DNA from: JBCCAG01 sp050331115
Lineage (GTDB): Bacteria > Cyanobacteriota > Cyanobacteriia > CAKZMO01
Length of the DNA: 64,000 nt
Direction: 5' to 3'
Assembly: GCA_050331115.1 (NCBI GenBank)
Contig: JBHJHD010000040.1
Location: forward strand, 21,705 to 85,704
The translations under genes and the position numbers were made by a program. Below are positions 35,089-43,978 of this stretch, in pieces (the first letter of the stretch is position 1; every line of letters starts with the position of its first letter). Under the pieces are notes generated by a model, which worked only from the letters and a program-made list of their open reading frames with translations, was not told the DNA's origin and did no database searches.

Positions 35089-35976
35089 CTATTTTGGGGG
35101 ATTTTCTGAGGCATAGGCGTTCAGCAGGTCGGCGTGAATGGCTTCAGACGCGGCAATGATTAGACCGGAGCGCTGATAGTCTTCGCAGGTATGTAGGGGC
35201 GCTAGCGGCTCTCCGGTCAGCGTCGTCACGATGCATCCAGCCTGCTGTGCTAGAAACGCTAGGGCAGCGCCATCGATAAACTTACCGCTTCTGAGCATAG
35301 CGCCCGAGAGCGTACCGCTCAATAGGCCGTTCACGTTTGGAATGGCGGTGGTCTTTGAGTAATCGGTCTTTACGGATACCACTTGATAGCGGTCCAGTCT
35401 GCTAGCGTAGCGGCCCATATTCCAGCCCAGCAAGATGGCGTTTGTTGAGGCATCGACCTGCAGGGGGCGACAGTCTTCTAGGTCATTGGCCAGCTGTCCG
35501 ACAAAGGTCCCTTCTCCCCGTAGGCCATAGTAGTAGCAGTCCTGCGCTGGCGTAATTGCAATAACGGCCTCAAAGTCATCGGCGTTGAGCACGCCTAAGA
35601 TAATTTGGTAGTTGGGGTGGTTGTCGAGGTAAAAGCGCGTGCCGTCGATGGGGTCTAGGGTCACAAGATAGTCGCCGTCTGGGCCAAGGGTGGTGGCGCG
35701 AAAGTATTTGGTGTTGTAGGTTTTTTCGTACTCTTCACCGTGGAAGCGGACGTCAGGAAAGAGCCCTAGCAGCACTACTTCTACAAAGGTTTGCACCGAC
35801 AAATCGGCGTCTGTGAGCGCGGTGGCAAAGAAGTTGTCGGCCTCGCCTTTGTCGGGGTGGGACGCAATGCGGGACTGGATGCGGCGGGCGTAGGCAGCGG
35901 CCACCCGCAGGTGGGGCAGCAGCGCCGCTAGAATATCGCGCGGTGTGGGGCGGAGGTTGGGCGTGGCGGATGTCAT
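35089..35976 (-). CDS. Inositol monophosphatase family protein
   Basis: A protein of about 295 residues of the IMPase/FBPase/CysQ fold. The metal-binding motif is LDPIDGTRFYLDN. An acidic ADLSVQTFVEVVLL segment and GEEYEK come before it, and the second motif is KFIDGAALAFLAQQAG near the C-terminus. It probably dephosphorylates a small metabolite such as an inositol phosphate, a sugar phosphate or PAP; the sequence does not decide. The frame is open to 36084. ATGs at 36018 and 35976 are both possible, neither with a strong ribosome binding site. Confidence 0.83.
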   Translation of the reverse strand: MTSATPNLRPTPRDILAALLPHLRVAAAYARRIQSRIASHPDKGEADNFFATALTDADLSVQTFVEVVLLGLFPDVRFHGEEYEKTYNTKYFRATTLGPDGDYLVTLDPIDGTRFYLDNHPNYQIILGVLNADDFEAVIAITPAQDCYYYGLRGEGTFVGQLANDLEDCRPLQVDASTNAILLGWNMGRYASRLDRYQVVSVKTDYSKTTAIPNVNGLLSGTLSGAMLRSGKFIDGAALAFLAQQAGCIVTTLTGEPLAPLHTCEDYQRSGLIIAASEAIHADLLNAYASENPPK

Positions 35977-36084
35977 AGCCTGAAGTGAATGCAGTAGAAC
36001 ACTGTAGTTATCCCACATCGTGTCTTTAGTTTCTGCGGTAGCCGGCGGACAGCGCTGTGATACAGCGCTATGATAACGAAGCAA

Positions 36085-36215
36085 GAATGATGACTAGTAG
36101 CGAAATGGGAAAGTCCGGTGGGTTTCTCAACGAGTCCGGCGCTGTGCCGCAGCTGTGATCGAGTCATTTGCTAAACGCAGATTCTCGTCAGTCAGAATGC
36201 CATTCGCTGCTCTAC
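36085..36215 (+). ncRNA. Cobalamin riboswitch upstream of the CbiX gene
   Basis: The region has the ordered conserved blocks of the B12 riboswitch. ATGGGAAAGTCCGGTG comes first. GAGTCCGGCGCTGTGCCGCA and then GCTGTGA is a variant of the B12 box core GCC-CGCAACTGT. After a variable arm comes GTCAGTCAGAATGCC, the downstream consensus. It ends about 30 bases before the cbiX ATG, so it probably controls its translation or early termination. No separate U-tract terminator is visible. Exact ends are approximate. Confidence 0.85.
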
Positions 36216-36243
36216 TCGATCCTGCGTCGCATGGGAGAGTGTA

Positions 36244-37278
36244 ATGACCCAAACCAAACCGTTTATTTCAGCCGATCGCTTCGACTCGGCTAGTTTCGCG
36301 CCGTCGCTAGCGCCTCTGCCGCTGTCGCGCCCGGTGCTGCTCATCGGCCACGGCAGCCGCAGCGCCCAGGGCAGGCAAAACGTGCTCGATTTTGCTGCCG
36401 CCTACCAGGCCCTCGATCGCAGCCGTCCGGTGGTGCCCTGTTTCCTGGAGCTCACCGAGCCCACTATCCAACAGGGGGTAGATGCCTGCGTTGAACAGGG
36501 CTACACCGATCTGTCGGCTCTGCCGGTGCTGCTGTTTGCCGCCCGTCACAACAAGTTCGACGTGACGGGCGAGCTAGATCGCGCCCGCCGGCGCCATCCC
36601 CAAGTGACCTTCCACTACGGACGACACTTCGGCATCACCCCCACTATTTTGGACCTGTGGCGATCGCGCCTGGCTCAGCTCGACACCCCCGACTGGAACC
36701 CGCACCGGATTAGCCGAGCCGACACGGTGCTCTTGGTGGTGGGGCGGGGCTCCAGCGACCCAGACGCCAACGGCGATCTGTGCAAGCTGGCCCGTCTGCT
36801 GTGGGAGGGCAGCGGCTACGGCGTCGTCGAAACCTGCTTTATTGGCATTACCCATCCCCGCATGGCGGAGGGCTTCCGGCGATCGCGCCTGTACTCGCCC
36901 AAGCGCGTGATTGTCTTGCCTTACTTCCTGTTTACCGGGGTGCTGATGGAAAAGGTCGCCGACATCGCCGCCCAGCAGCAGGCGGACCATCCTCACGTGC
37001 AGGTGCAGTGTTTGCCGGAGATGGGGCTGCATCCGCAGCTGTTTCAGGTGCTGCGATCGCGAGAGATTGAAACCCAGCTAGGGCAGGTGCAGATGAACTG
37101 CGAGATGTGTAAGTTTCGGCTGGCGGCGGGAGAGGCTTCCCATGGGCATGATCACGGGCATGGACGTGATCACGGGCACGGGCATGATCACGGGCATGGA
37201 CATGGGCATGATCATAGCCAGCCCGACCCCTACGCGACCCCGACCCAGTACCACGATCGCATCTGGCAAATTCCCTAA
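36244..37278 (+). CDS. cbiX: Sirohydrochlorin chelatase CbiX with His-rich C-terminal tail
   Basis: A 344-residue two-domain CbiX-type class II chelatase that inserts cobalt (or iron) into sirohydrochlorin on the way to cobalamin (or siroheme). The first domain has PVLLIGHGSRSAQGRQNVLD with the catalytic His. The second has TVLLVVGRGSSDPDANGDLCK and ITHPRMAEGFRRS. QVQMNCEMCKFRL gives a Cys pair that may hold an Fe-S cluster. The tail (~301-330) is nearly all His, Gly and Asp and is likely a metal store. The riboswitch argues for the cobalt role. The stop codon begins repeat C. Confidence 0.9.
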   Translation: MTQTKPFISADRFDSASFAPSLAPLPLSRPVLLIGHGSRSAQGRQNVLDFAAAYQALDRSRPVVPCFLELTEPTIQQGVDACVEQGYTDLSALPVLLFAARHNKFDVTGELDRARRRHPQVTFHYGRHFGITPTILDLWRSRLAQLDTPDWNPHRISRADTVLLVVGRGSSDPDANGDLCKLARLLWEGSGYGVVETCFIGITHPRMAEGFRRSRLYSPKRVIVLPYFLFTGVLMEKVADIAAQQQADHPHVQVQCLPEMGLHPQLFQVLRSREIETQLGQVQMNCEMCKFRLAAGEASHGHDHGHGRDHGHGHDHGHGHGHDHSQPDPYATPTQYHDRIWQIP

Positions 37279-37299
37279 TATTGCGTTGGCTCAGCTGCC
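37277..37299. repeat. Dispersed repeat family C, copy 2 (at a stop codon)
   Basis: It matches 25271-25293 at 22 of 23 positions, starting with TAATATTGCGTTGGC. The last two bases of the cbiX TAA stop plus the next A overlap the repeat start, as for the DUF58 gene. Confidence 0.6.
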
Positions 37300-37343
37300 T
37301 GCAGAGCGCTTGACTCGGTCAATCCGGCCTTAAGTGTGACTAA

Positions 37344-37508
37344 AGCACTGTGCCCATAGACATTGGCAACGGCGAAACGGGGCGCTGTCTGAGAGACGTT
37401 GAGCTGACCACGCTGCTGAAGCGGATGAGGGATAAAGGTCTAGTGGTGACGCTGTGCTTTGACAGCTGCCACTCCGGCGGGACAACGAGCTGCCAGCAAG
37501 CTTGGTGA
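37344..37508 (+). pseudogene. Caspase/metacaspase-like (peptidase C14) remnant
   Basis: The frame reads TVPIDIGNGETGRCLRDVEL, TTLLKRMRDKGL and VVTLCFDSCHSGGT before a stop. DSCHSGG is the catalytic-cysteine motif of cyanobacterial caspase-like proteases, and IDI...LRDxEL...LL is the usual preceding segment. An in-frame TAA lies at 37341, so both the catalytic-histidine region and the C-terminus are missing. It is a 54-codon fragment without a start codon. Confidence 0.75.
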
Positions 37509-37559
37509 ATCAGCAGACTGAGGCGCTAGCGATGGTGCGGCAAGCCCTCCGAGACAGAC

Positions 37560-37862
37560 GTGCGGGTCCCGGAAGCCGCGATTGGCCTTAGCTTGGATGA
37601 TCTGTATCTCAAAGACGAGCCGATTGTGATGCGGGCTCGGCTGATTAATATGCTTGAGTCTGCCGCAGCGCTCACGGCAAAGATTGAGGCTGTTTCTGGC
37701 GATCGCTCGCCCTTAAATCTCGATTTTGCCCAGCAGGAGCGTGATTGGGTTTTGGCAATAGATAATTTGCCGGCGGGGCTGTATCGCGTAACGGTGCAGC
37801 ATAGCAACGCTGACGCAGCGCTACCGGTCCATGGCCTGTTCGAGGTGGTTCCGCAGGCATAG
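37560..37862 (+). pseudogene. Open frame of 100 codons, probable C-terminal debris of the caspase-like gene
   Basis: MRVPEAAIGLSLDDLYLKDE leads into LPAGLYRVTVQHSNADAALP and ends VHGLFEVVPQA. It has the look of a small beta-rich domain closing a larger protein, and it lies 51 bases after the caspase fragment on the same strand. I see no ribosome binding site, and the family is unknown to me. It could instead be an unrelated small gene; low confidence either way. Confidence 0.4.
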
Positions 37863-38004
37863 CGCTCACCCCCACCGACGTCGTGCGCATTTTCACCGAA
37901 CGATCCCGCCGCCGCGTTAGCAGCCTCGCCCTAACCCCAGCCCCGCTCGCCCCCCGTCGACAAAATTACGAGAAACCCTTTATCGTAATCAGTAGCGCCC
38001 TCGC

Positions 38005-39453
38005 ATGACAATCGATCTCACCATGACTGACCTGATTTTGTTTTGGCACCGCCGCGACCTACGCCTCTCAGATAACGTAGGGCTCGCCGCCGCCCGTCGG
38101 CAAAGTCCCAAGGTCGTAGGGCTGTTTTGCCTCGACCCCAATTTGCTAGAGGCGGACGACGTCGCCCCCGCTCGGGTAAAGTACATGATGGAGAGCTTGG
38201 CAGAGCTGCAGGACAGCTACGCCCAGGCCGGAAGCCACCTGCTGATTTTGCAGGACGACCCCGTCAAGGCGATTCCGGCCTTAGCCCGCGCCCTCCGCGC
38301 TACAGACGTGTTTTGGAACTGGGATGTGGAGCCCTATTCCCAAGCGCGCGATCGCCAGGTGCGGGAAGCCCTCAAAGAATTTGGCGTCAATGTACACACC
38401 ACCTGGGACCAGCTCATGCACGGGCCGGGGGAAGTGCGCACCAATGCGGGGGACCCCTACACGGTGTACACGCCGTTCTGGAAAAACTGGAGGACCCATC
38501 CCAAGGCTGCCCCAGAGCCCAAGTTTGCCGACGCTAAAGGCCTCTCCGCTGAAGAAAAGCAGACTGCCGAAGACGCGGGCGCTGTTCCCCTCCCCACCGC
38601 TAAGGATTTAGGCTTCGAATGGGATACACCGCTGCTGCTGACGCCCGGTGAGGCGGCAGCCCAAGCGCGGCTAGAAGAGTTCTGCGAGAGCGATCGCGAC
38701 ATTGCCGAGTACGACGACCAGCGAAACTTCCCGGCGGTGCCCGGCACCTCATACCTGAGCGCCGCCCTCAAGTTTGGCACCCTGGGCATCCGCATCGCCT
38801 GGGAGATGGCCGACGACGCCCTGAGCCGCTCCCGCAGCGATGAGACCTACCGCAATATCCAGACCTGGGAGCAGGAGCTGGCCTGGCGGGAATTTTACCA
38901 GCATGCCATGTACTTCTTCCCCGAGCTGGCGGAGGGTCCCTACCGGGAGCACTTCAAGGACTTTCCGTGGGACAACAACGAAGACTACTTCGACGCCTGG
39001 TGCGAAGGCCGCACCGGCTACCCCATCGTGGACGCCGCCATGCGCCAGCTTAACGAAATCGGCTGGATGCACAACCGCTGCCGCATGATTGTGGCCAGCT
39101 TTTTAACCAAGGACCTAATCATTGACTGGCGCTGGGGCGAGCACTACTTTATGCAGCGGCTCTATGATGGGGATCTGTCTGCTAACAATGGCGGCTGGCA
39201 GTGGAGCGCTTCTAGCGGTATGGACCCCAAGCCGCTGCGCATCTTCAATCCGGCCAGTCAGGCAAAGAAATATGATCCCGAGGCGGACTATATCCGGGAG
39301 TGGCTGCCGGAGCTGCGGACTATAGATACGGGGCCGCTGGTGACGGGGGACATCCCTGAAGATGAGCGCGATCGCTGCGGCTATGTACCACCAATTGTCG
39401 ACCACAGCGAGCAGCAGCGGCGCTTCAAAAAAATCTACAAGGAGCAAAAGTGA
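38005..39453 (+). CDS. phrA: Deoxyribodipyrimidine photolyase, 8-HDF type
   Basis: A 482-residue CPD photolyase that repairs UV pyrimidine dimers with light. The N-terminal antenna domain opens LILFWHRRDLRLSDNVGLAA. The FAD domain has TWEQELAWREFYQHAMYFFP, TGYPIVDAAMRQLNEIGWMH, RCRMIVASFLTKDL and SANNGGWQWSASSGMDPKPL, all family hallmarks. Cyanobacterial relatives use 8-hydroxy-5-deazaflavin as antenna, and cofH lies 20 kb away. ATGs at 38005 and 38023 are both possible; the second starts directly before the conserved strand. Confidence 0.95.
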   Translation: MTIDLTMTDLILFWHRRDLRLSDNVGLAAARRQSPKVVGLFCLDPNLLEADDVAPARVKYMMESLAELQDSYAQAGSHLLILQDDPVKAIPALARALRATDVFWNWDVEPYSQARDRQVREALKEFGVNVHTTWDQLMHGPGEVRTNAGDPYTVYTPFWKNWRTHPKAAPEPKFADAKGLSAEEKQTAEDAGAVPLPTAKDLGFEWDTPLLLTPGEAAAQARLEEFCESDRDIAEYDDQRNFPAVPGTSYLSAALKFGTLGIRIAWEMADDALSRSRSDETYRNIQTWEQELAWREFYQHAMYFFPELAEGPYREHFKDFPWDNNEDYFDAWCEGRTGYPIVDAAMRQLNEIGWMHNRCRMIVASFLTKDLIIDWRWGEHYFMQRLYDGDLSANNGGWQWSASSGMDPKPLRIFNPASQAKKYDPEADYIREWLPELRTIDTGPLVTGDIPEDERDRCGYVPPIVDHSEQQRRFKKIYKEQK

Positions 39454-39604
39454 AGCCCAAGAATCGGGGCGCTGTCTTTGATCGGGGCGATTGATCGGGG
39501 CGATCGCGACCAAGGTGCTGTGCCTGGCCAGGTGAGCGGCTCCGCTCAAGTTGCGAAAATAGAATTACAGAGTTACGCTGTGTCGATTGAGGATGTGAAA
39601 CGCT

Positions 39605-39988
39605 ATGTCAGATTTAACCGGAGCTTGGCTTGGAACGTATTGGCAAAACAGTCAGCCGACCCGCTTTGAAGTAACCTTTGTTCAGGCCAACAATACCCTC
39701 ACGGGCCGCATTTTAGACGACGGCGGCCTTGGTGAAGCGCAGCTTAGCGGCGATGTGACGGGCCGTCGCGTCAGCTTCACCAAGCGCTACCTCACCGCCG
39801 CTAATCCTCCCGTTGAGTATACGGGCACGGTTGCGGAAGATGAGGGCTTTATGTCGGGCGTGTGGCAGATCGGCAGTCGCTACTCCGGCAAATGGGAGGC
39901 CCACCGCACCGGCGAGAGCCTAGTGGCTGAGCTAAATAAGCAGATGGAGCGCCAGCCAGCCCTAGCCGCCCCTGCCGCTGCTAAGTAG
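39605..39988 (+). CDS. Conserved small beta-rich protein of unknown function
   Basis: A 127-residue protein. LTGAWLGTYWQNSQPTRFEV, then NTLTGRILDDGGLGEAQLSG and GVWQIGSRYSGKWEAHR, suggest an antiparallel beta-barrel of lipocalin/avidin-like shape. It has no signal peptide. GAGGA stands about eleven bases before the ATG. It follows the photolyase by about 150 bases. I recognise the pattern as conserved in cyanobacteria but know no function. Confidence 0.7.
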   Translation: MSDLTGAWLGTYWQNSQPTRFEVTFVQANNTLTGRILDDGGLGEAQLSGDVTGRRVSFTKRYLTAANPPVEYTGTVAEDEGFMSGVWQIGSRYSGKWEAHRTGESLVAELNKQMERQPALAAPAAAK

Positions 39989-39997
39989 CCCCACATA

Positions 39998-40027
39998 GCA
40001 AATGTCCTGATGCATTAGGACATTTGC
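39998..40027. terminator. Perfect 11-bp hairpin between convergent genes (repeat family A, copy 3)
   Basis: GCAAATGTCCT and AGGACATTTGC pair perfectly around the loop GATGCATT, ten bases past one stop and 58 before the other. It can terminate either strand. The arm and loop are the same sequence as at 1700-1716, so this terminator-like structure belongs to a dispersed repeat family. Confidence 0.65.
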
Positions 40028-40085
40028 GCGCGCTGCGGCCAAACCCGCCCCGACGACCTGCCCCGACACCCCCCATCCCTCAGGC

Positions 40086-41969
40086 TTATCCCTTCTGCAT
40101 CGCCTCACGTAAAGCCGTCGTATCCCAGGCCTGATCCGCATCTTGGGGGAGGTCGTCACCATCCGACTGCAGGATCTGCTCTAGATCCCGAGAAAGCTGC
40201 TGCGATCGCGCTGCGATGGTGCGCTCGTCCCCCTGCATATAGGCCATTTCCTGCATCGCTTCATCATCGTGCTGCCTAAAGGTCTGGGCGGCGCGGTGGG
40301 CGCGGTAGGCCCGAAATCCCAGCAGCTTGAGGGCCTCTTTCCCCAGCTCTAGCGACGACGCAAAGGTTTCCCGCTCCACCACGCTGACGCCGCGACGAAT
40401 CAGAGCGTAAGCGTGGCGGCGATCGATAGCCCGCGCCAAAATCTTCAGGTGGGGAAAGTGCTTCTGCACCATATCCACCGTCTTCAAAATGCGATCGGGG
40501 TCGTCGATGGCAATCACAAAAAGCTGGGCATGCTCTGCCCCCGCCGCGTGCAGCAGGTCTAGCCGCGACGAGTCGCCGTAGAATACCTTGTGGCCAAACC
40601 GCCGCAGCATCTCGATATGGGAGGCGTCGTGGTCAAGTACCGTCGTCTCGAAGCCGTTAGCAATCAGCAGTCGTCCGACAATTTGGCCGAAGCGGCCAAA
40701 CCCGGCAATGATGACTGGGGTTTCCCCGTCGTCGATGTCGTCGGCCTCTCGCTCAACCCTGGGGGCCTCAAACCGAGGCTGAATTAGCCGCTCGTTGACA
40801 ATCAGCAATAGGGGCGTCAGGGCCATAGATAGGGCGACTACTACCACTAGCGGCGCGGTGATATCGGTCGGCAGCACTCGGCTTTGCTCGGCAAAGGAGA
40901 AGAGCACGAACCCAAACTCCCCGCCTTGGGCGAGGGCTAAAGCAAATAGGGCATTGGTGCTAGGGGTGAGGCGAAACCCGCGGCCCAGGCCAAACAAAAT
41001 CACCCCCTTTACCACCATCAGCCCAATTACCAGGCCGAAAATCATCAGCGGCTGTTGAAACAGAATGTTGAAGTTGATGCTGGCCCCCACGGAAATGAAA
41101 AACAGCCCCAGCAGCAGTCCCTTAAACGGCTCGATATTGGTCTCGAGCTCGTGGCGGTATTCGTTCTCCGCTAGCACTACCCCCGCCACAAAGGTGCCTA
41201 GGGCCGGCGATAGACCCACCATCTGCATCAGCAGGGTAATGCCGATTACCAGCAGCAGCGCCGTGGCCGTGAAGATCTCCCGCAGCCGCGTGTCGGCGAT
41301 AAAGCGGAACACCGGGCGCATCAGGAAGCGCCCCGCCACGATAATGCCCCCCACGACACCCATCACCACCAGGGTTTGCTGCCATCCCGAGAGGGAGAGG
41401 CCCTGCTCCTGCGCCGCCACCAGCACCGCTTTGGCCTGTACCTCTGGGCTCTCCAGCAGCGGCAGCAGCGCCAGCATCGGAATTACGGCGATGTCCTGAA
41501 ACAGCAGCACCGAAAAGGCGGACTGTCCCGCCTCGGTTTTCAGCAGCCCCTTTTCTTCTAAGGTCTGCAGGACGATCGCCGTCGAGGAGAGGGCAAAAAT
41601 CATGCCCACCGCCAGGGCCATTGGCCAGGGTAAGCCAAACAGCAAGCTCAGCCCGGCTATAGCCCCCGTAGTCAGCGCCACCTGCAGGCCCCCCAGCCCT
41701 AAAATCGGCCCCCGCATTCGCCACAGCAGCGAGGGCTGCAGCTCTAGGCCGATAATGAACAGCATCAGCACCACGCCAAACTCGGCAAAGTGCATCACGT
41801 CTTCCTGCTGCCCGCCCCCCACTAAGCCCAGCACGTACGGGCCGATGATCACCCCGGCAATCAGGTAGCCCAGCACCGAGCCCAGCCCTAGCCGCTTGGC
41901 CACCGGCACCGACAGGACGGCCGCCAGCAGATAGATAAACGCCTGGAAGAAGAATCCGTCGTTATGCAT
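40086..41969 (-). CDS. kefB: KefB/KefC-type monovalent cation:proton antiporter (CPA2) with TrkA-N domain
   Basis: A 627-residue antiporter. Twelve or so membrane helices span residues ~5-385 (GSVLGYLIAGVIIGPYVLGL and FALSSTAIVLQTLEEKGLL are CPA2 signatures). A cytosolic RCK/TrkA-N domain follows (IIAGFGRFGQIVGRLLIANG, FYGDSSRLDLLHAAG) and senses nucleotide or glutathione adducts. It exchanges K+ for H+, usually to protect against electrophiles. The start at 41969 gives the native N-terminus MHNDGFFFQAFIY. It overlaps kefF by eight bases, indicating translational coupling. Confidence 0.93.
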   Translation of the reverse strand: MHNDGFFFQAFIYLLAAVLSVPVAKRLGLGSVLGYLIAGVIIGPYVLGLVGGGQQEDVMHFAEFGVVLMLFIIGLELQPSLLWRMRGPILGLGGLQVALTTGAIAGLSLLFGLPWPMALAVGMIFALSSTAIVLQTLEEKGLLKTEAGQSAFSVLLFQDIAVIPMLALLPLLESPEVQAKAVLVAAQEQGLSLSGWQQTLVVMGVVGGIIVAGRFLMRPVFRFIADTRLREIFTATALLLVIGITLLMQMVGLSPALGTFVAGVVLAENEYRHELETNIEPFKGLLLGLFFISVGASINFNILFQQPLMIFGLVIGLMVVKGVILFGLGRGFRLTPSTNALFALALAQGGEFGFVLFSFAEQSRVLPTDITAPLVVVVALSMALTPLLLIVNERLIQPRFEAPRVEREADDIDDGETPVIIAGFGRFGQIVGRLLIANGFETTVLDHDASHIEMLRRFGHKVFYGDSSRLDLLHAAGAEHAQLFVIAIDDPDRILKTVDMVQKHFPHLKILARAIDRRHAYALIRRGVSVVERETFASSLELGKEALKLLGFRAYRAHRAAQTFRQHDDEAMQEMAYMQGDERTIAARSQQLSRDLEQILQSDGDDLPQDADQAWDTTALREAMQKG

Positions 41970-42630
41970 GGGTGACCTCCGAAGCCGTGTTCTCTGAGGT
42001 CGCGCCCCCTGAAGTCGACAGCTGCAGTCCGTTTTGGCAAACGTCCTGGTCAATGGCGTAGTTGCTAGCCAGCTCTTCCCAGTCAATTTTGCGATCGCGC
42101 AGCGTGGTAATGAAGCTGCGGTAGCGATCGGCGTGGGGGGCTATCTGGCTCATCTCCTGAAGTTGGTGCGTCCCGTAAACGACAAACGGCGGCAAATATT
42201 CCATGCCGCACAGCCGGGCCGTTTGCTCGAAGGGGGTTAGCAGCTCGCGAATGCTGTAGTAGTTATAGCCCTGGCGGCAGTAGGCGGCTTTAGTGCCGCC
42301 CGTAGTAATGGCGGAAAAGCACTTTTTGCCCTGCAGCGCTGTGCCGTCGTGGCCGAAGGCAAATCCGTACTCTAAGACTAGATCTTGCCACTCTTTAAGC
42401 AGGGCGGGGCTATTGTACCAGTAGAAGGGATGCTGAAACACGATCACGTCGTGGTCCAGCAGAAGCTGCTGCTCTCGGGCCACGTCGATGTGGAACTGGG
42501 GGTAGGCCTCGTAGAGGTCGTGGATGGTAACGGCGTCAAGATCATCAACGGCGTCAATAAGTTGCCGGTTGATGCGGGACTTCTCCAGCGCCGGGTGGGC
42601 GAACAGGATCAAAATGCGGTAAGGAGCCAT
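41962..42630 (-). CDS. kefF: KefF-like NAD(P)H-dependent oxidoreductase (flavodoxin fold)
   Basis: A 222-residue flavodoxin-like quinone reductase. ILILFAHPALEKSRINRQLI is the FMN phosphate-binding region. VFQHPFYWYNSPALLKEWQD and CFSAITTGGTKAAYCRQGYN are the WdaF/KefF signature. KefF proteins bind and activate Kef antiporters. The overlap of its stop with the kefB start (ATGCATAA) supports a two-gene operon. The C-terminal ~25 residues are extended and low-complexity. No regulatory site was found upstream. Confidence 0.93.
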   Translation of the reverse strand: MAPYRILILFAHPALEKSRINRQLIDAVDDLDAVTIHDLYEAYPQFHIDVAREQQLLLDHDVIVFQHPFYWYNSPALLKEWQDLVLEYGFAFGHDGTALQGKKCFSAITTGGTKAAYCRQGYNYYSIRELLTPFEQTARLCGMEYLPPFVVYGTHQLQEMSQIAPHADRYRSFITTLRDRKIDWEELASNYAIDQDVCQNGLQLSTSGGATSENTASEVTHA

Positions 42631-42803
42631 AGGAAAGCGGTATCGATATTGCCTTGACGGTTGGATGAGGCTAGCTGAGGACCGACTCAGTCACGGCTCA
42701 GCCACAGTATTACCGAACAGCCTAGCGCGTTGTTTACTCGATGATGCATTTCCCCAGTGTTGCAGGCACGCTGCTGCACCAGGTGTGGACCCTACAGCCC
42801 CGG

Positions 42804-42842
42804 CGCACTACTCTGGCGCACTACTCTGGCGCACTATCCTGG
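42804..42842. repeat. 13-bp tandem repeat, three units, containing a stop codon
   Basis: CGCACTACTCTGG occurs at 42804-42816 and 42817-42829, and CGCACTATCCTGG at 42830-42842. The third unit contains the TAG stop of the Uma2 gene (42834-42836, read on the minus strand). The other two carry TAG in the same place, one frame apart each time. Confidence 0.75.
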
Positions 42843-43646
42843 GTCAATGCCCAACTTCCGTAGGCGCTGCGCCAGCTGCGCTGCTCGCTGCTCAGCGTTC
42901 TTCTGAGCAAGACGCGCTTGTTCCGTATCGGTCAGTAGCCACTGGCCTTCGCCGTCGCACCAGCGCAGCCAGCGTCCAACTACGCCTTCGAATTCCCCTT
43001 CCCATAGTCCAAGGCCAACACCTAGGTCTTCTAACCAAACAGTGGGCAGATCGGCGCTTAAAGATTGCTCTTGGTAGCGTCCCGCAATGAGCTGAAAGTA
43101 TCGGAGGTGCTGCTTTCGCCGGCAGTAAACGAGGTAATGGGGGATACGTAAAAACTGCTCGTATACGGTTAGTTTATCTGGTGTAGTATCCGCAGTCTGA
43201 GGCTGTCCCGCAGGGTCATCGTCAATTTTGTCGTCGCGGGTGCAGAACCGTCCGAGATCTGAGGCTTCGGTACCCGGTGAGAGAAACTCAACCGCGACGG
43301 TGGGTGATGTGCCCTCTTGCCAAACCACGTAGCTACGGCGCAGGTCGTGCCCGTCGTAGAGCCTAGGAACGCCGACAGCAAGAAACCAGTCGGGACGCTT
43401 GAACCACAGAGGATGGTGGACGTCGTAATAGAGGTTGAGGTCTGAGCTGCTGAACCACTGACTTCGGGTGTAGTTGGCTAGGGAGAGGGTGCGGGCAAGA
43501 AGCTGCGGCTGTAAACTATGAAACTCATCTGGCAAACCGGGCTCCCCTGGAAACTCACTGGGCAAATCATACATGGTGGGCAGGGTCTTTCGAGGCGACA
43601 GGGGCGGGTCGCCTTGGGGGGCAGAATAACCTGTGGAATATGCCAT
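42834..43646 (-). CDS. Uma2-family (DUF820) restriction-endonuclease-fold protein
   Basis: A protein of about 270 residues of the Uma2/DUF820 family, a PD-(D/E)xK nuclease fold greatly expanded in cyanobacteria. Visible parts are WFKRPDWFLAVGVPRLYDG, a TVAVEFLSPGTEASDLG segment (the E-V/L-S-P core) and RIPHYLVYCRRKQHLRYFQL. The C-terminus is a Gln/Ala/Arg coiled coil. ATG at 43646 (MAYSTGYSAP) is preferred over the frame start at 43688. The cellular role is unknown. Its stop codon lies in a tandem repeat. Confidence 0.85.
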   Translation of the reverse strand: MAYSTGYSAPQGDPPLSPRKTLPTMYDLPSEFPGEPGLPDEFHSLQPQLLARTLSLANYTRSQWFSSSDLNLYYDVHHPLWFKRPDWFLAVGVPRLYDGHDLRRSYVVWQEGTSPTVAVEFLSPGTEASDLGRFCTRDDKIDDDPAGQPQTADTTPDKLTVYEQFLRIPHYLVYCRRKQHLRYFQLIAGRYQEQSLSADLPTVWLEDLGVGLGLWEGEFEGVVGRWLRWCDGEGQWLLTDTEQARLAQKNAEQRAAQLAQRLRKLGIDPG

Positions 43647-43978
43647 GGTGAGTGGCCTTTGGTGAAGATATTTATAGCGTTGGCCCATCGCTTAGGGCAA
43701 AATCATCGGCTTAAAGCAATGGCTATCCAGGCAACATAGCGCACTCTACTGTCTCAAGGCGCGTATTGTCTATCCTAGCCTGCGAAGCTGTGTCCCATCG
43801 CACCAGGCAACTTGCGCTATCGACCGGAAGTCCAGCCATACACCATCTGGAATTGGGTCTCAGGCCATTGATTCCCTAATGAAGATACTGCCGTAGAATG
43901 ACCACTACAGCGACAGCCCTGTCGCCACCGTTACATTGATCGTTACATTGATTAAGCGTCTGTACTGAGCCCTCCCCG

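Noticed and set aside
37078..37269. A Met/Val/Pro-rich frame antisense to the cbiX tail
   Set aside because: It is a mirror of the repetitive His-codon stretch.
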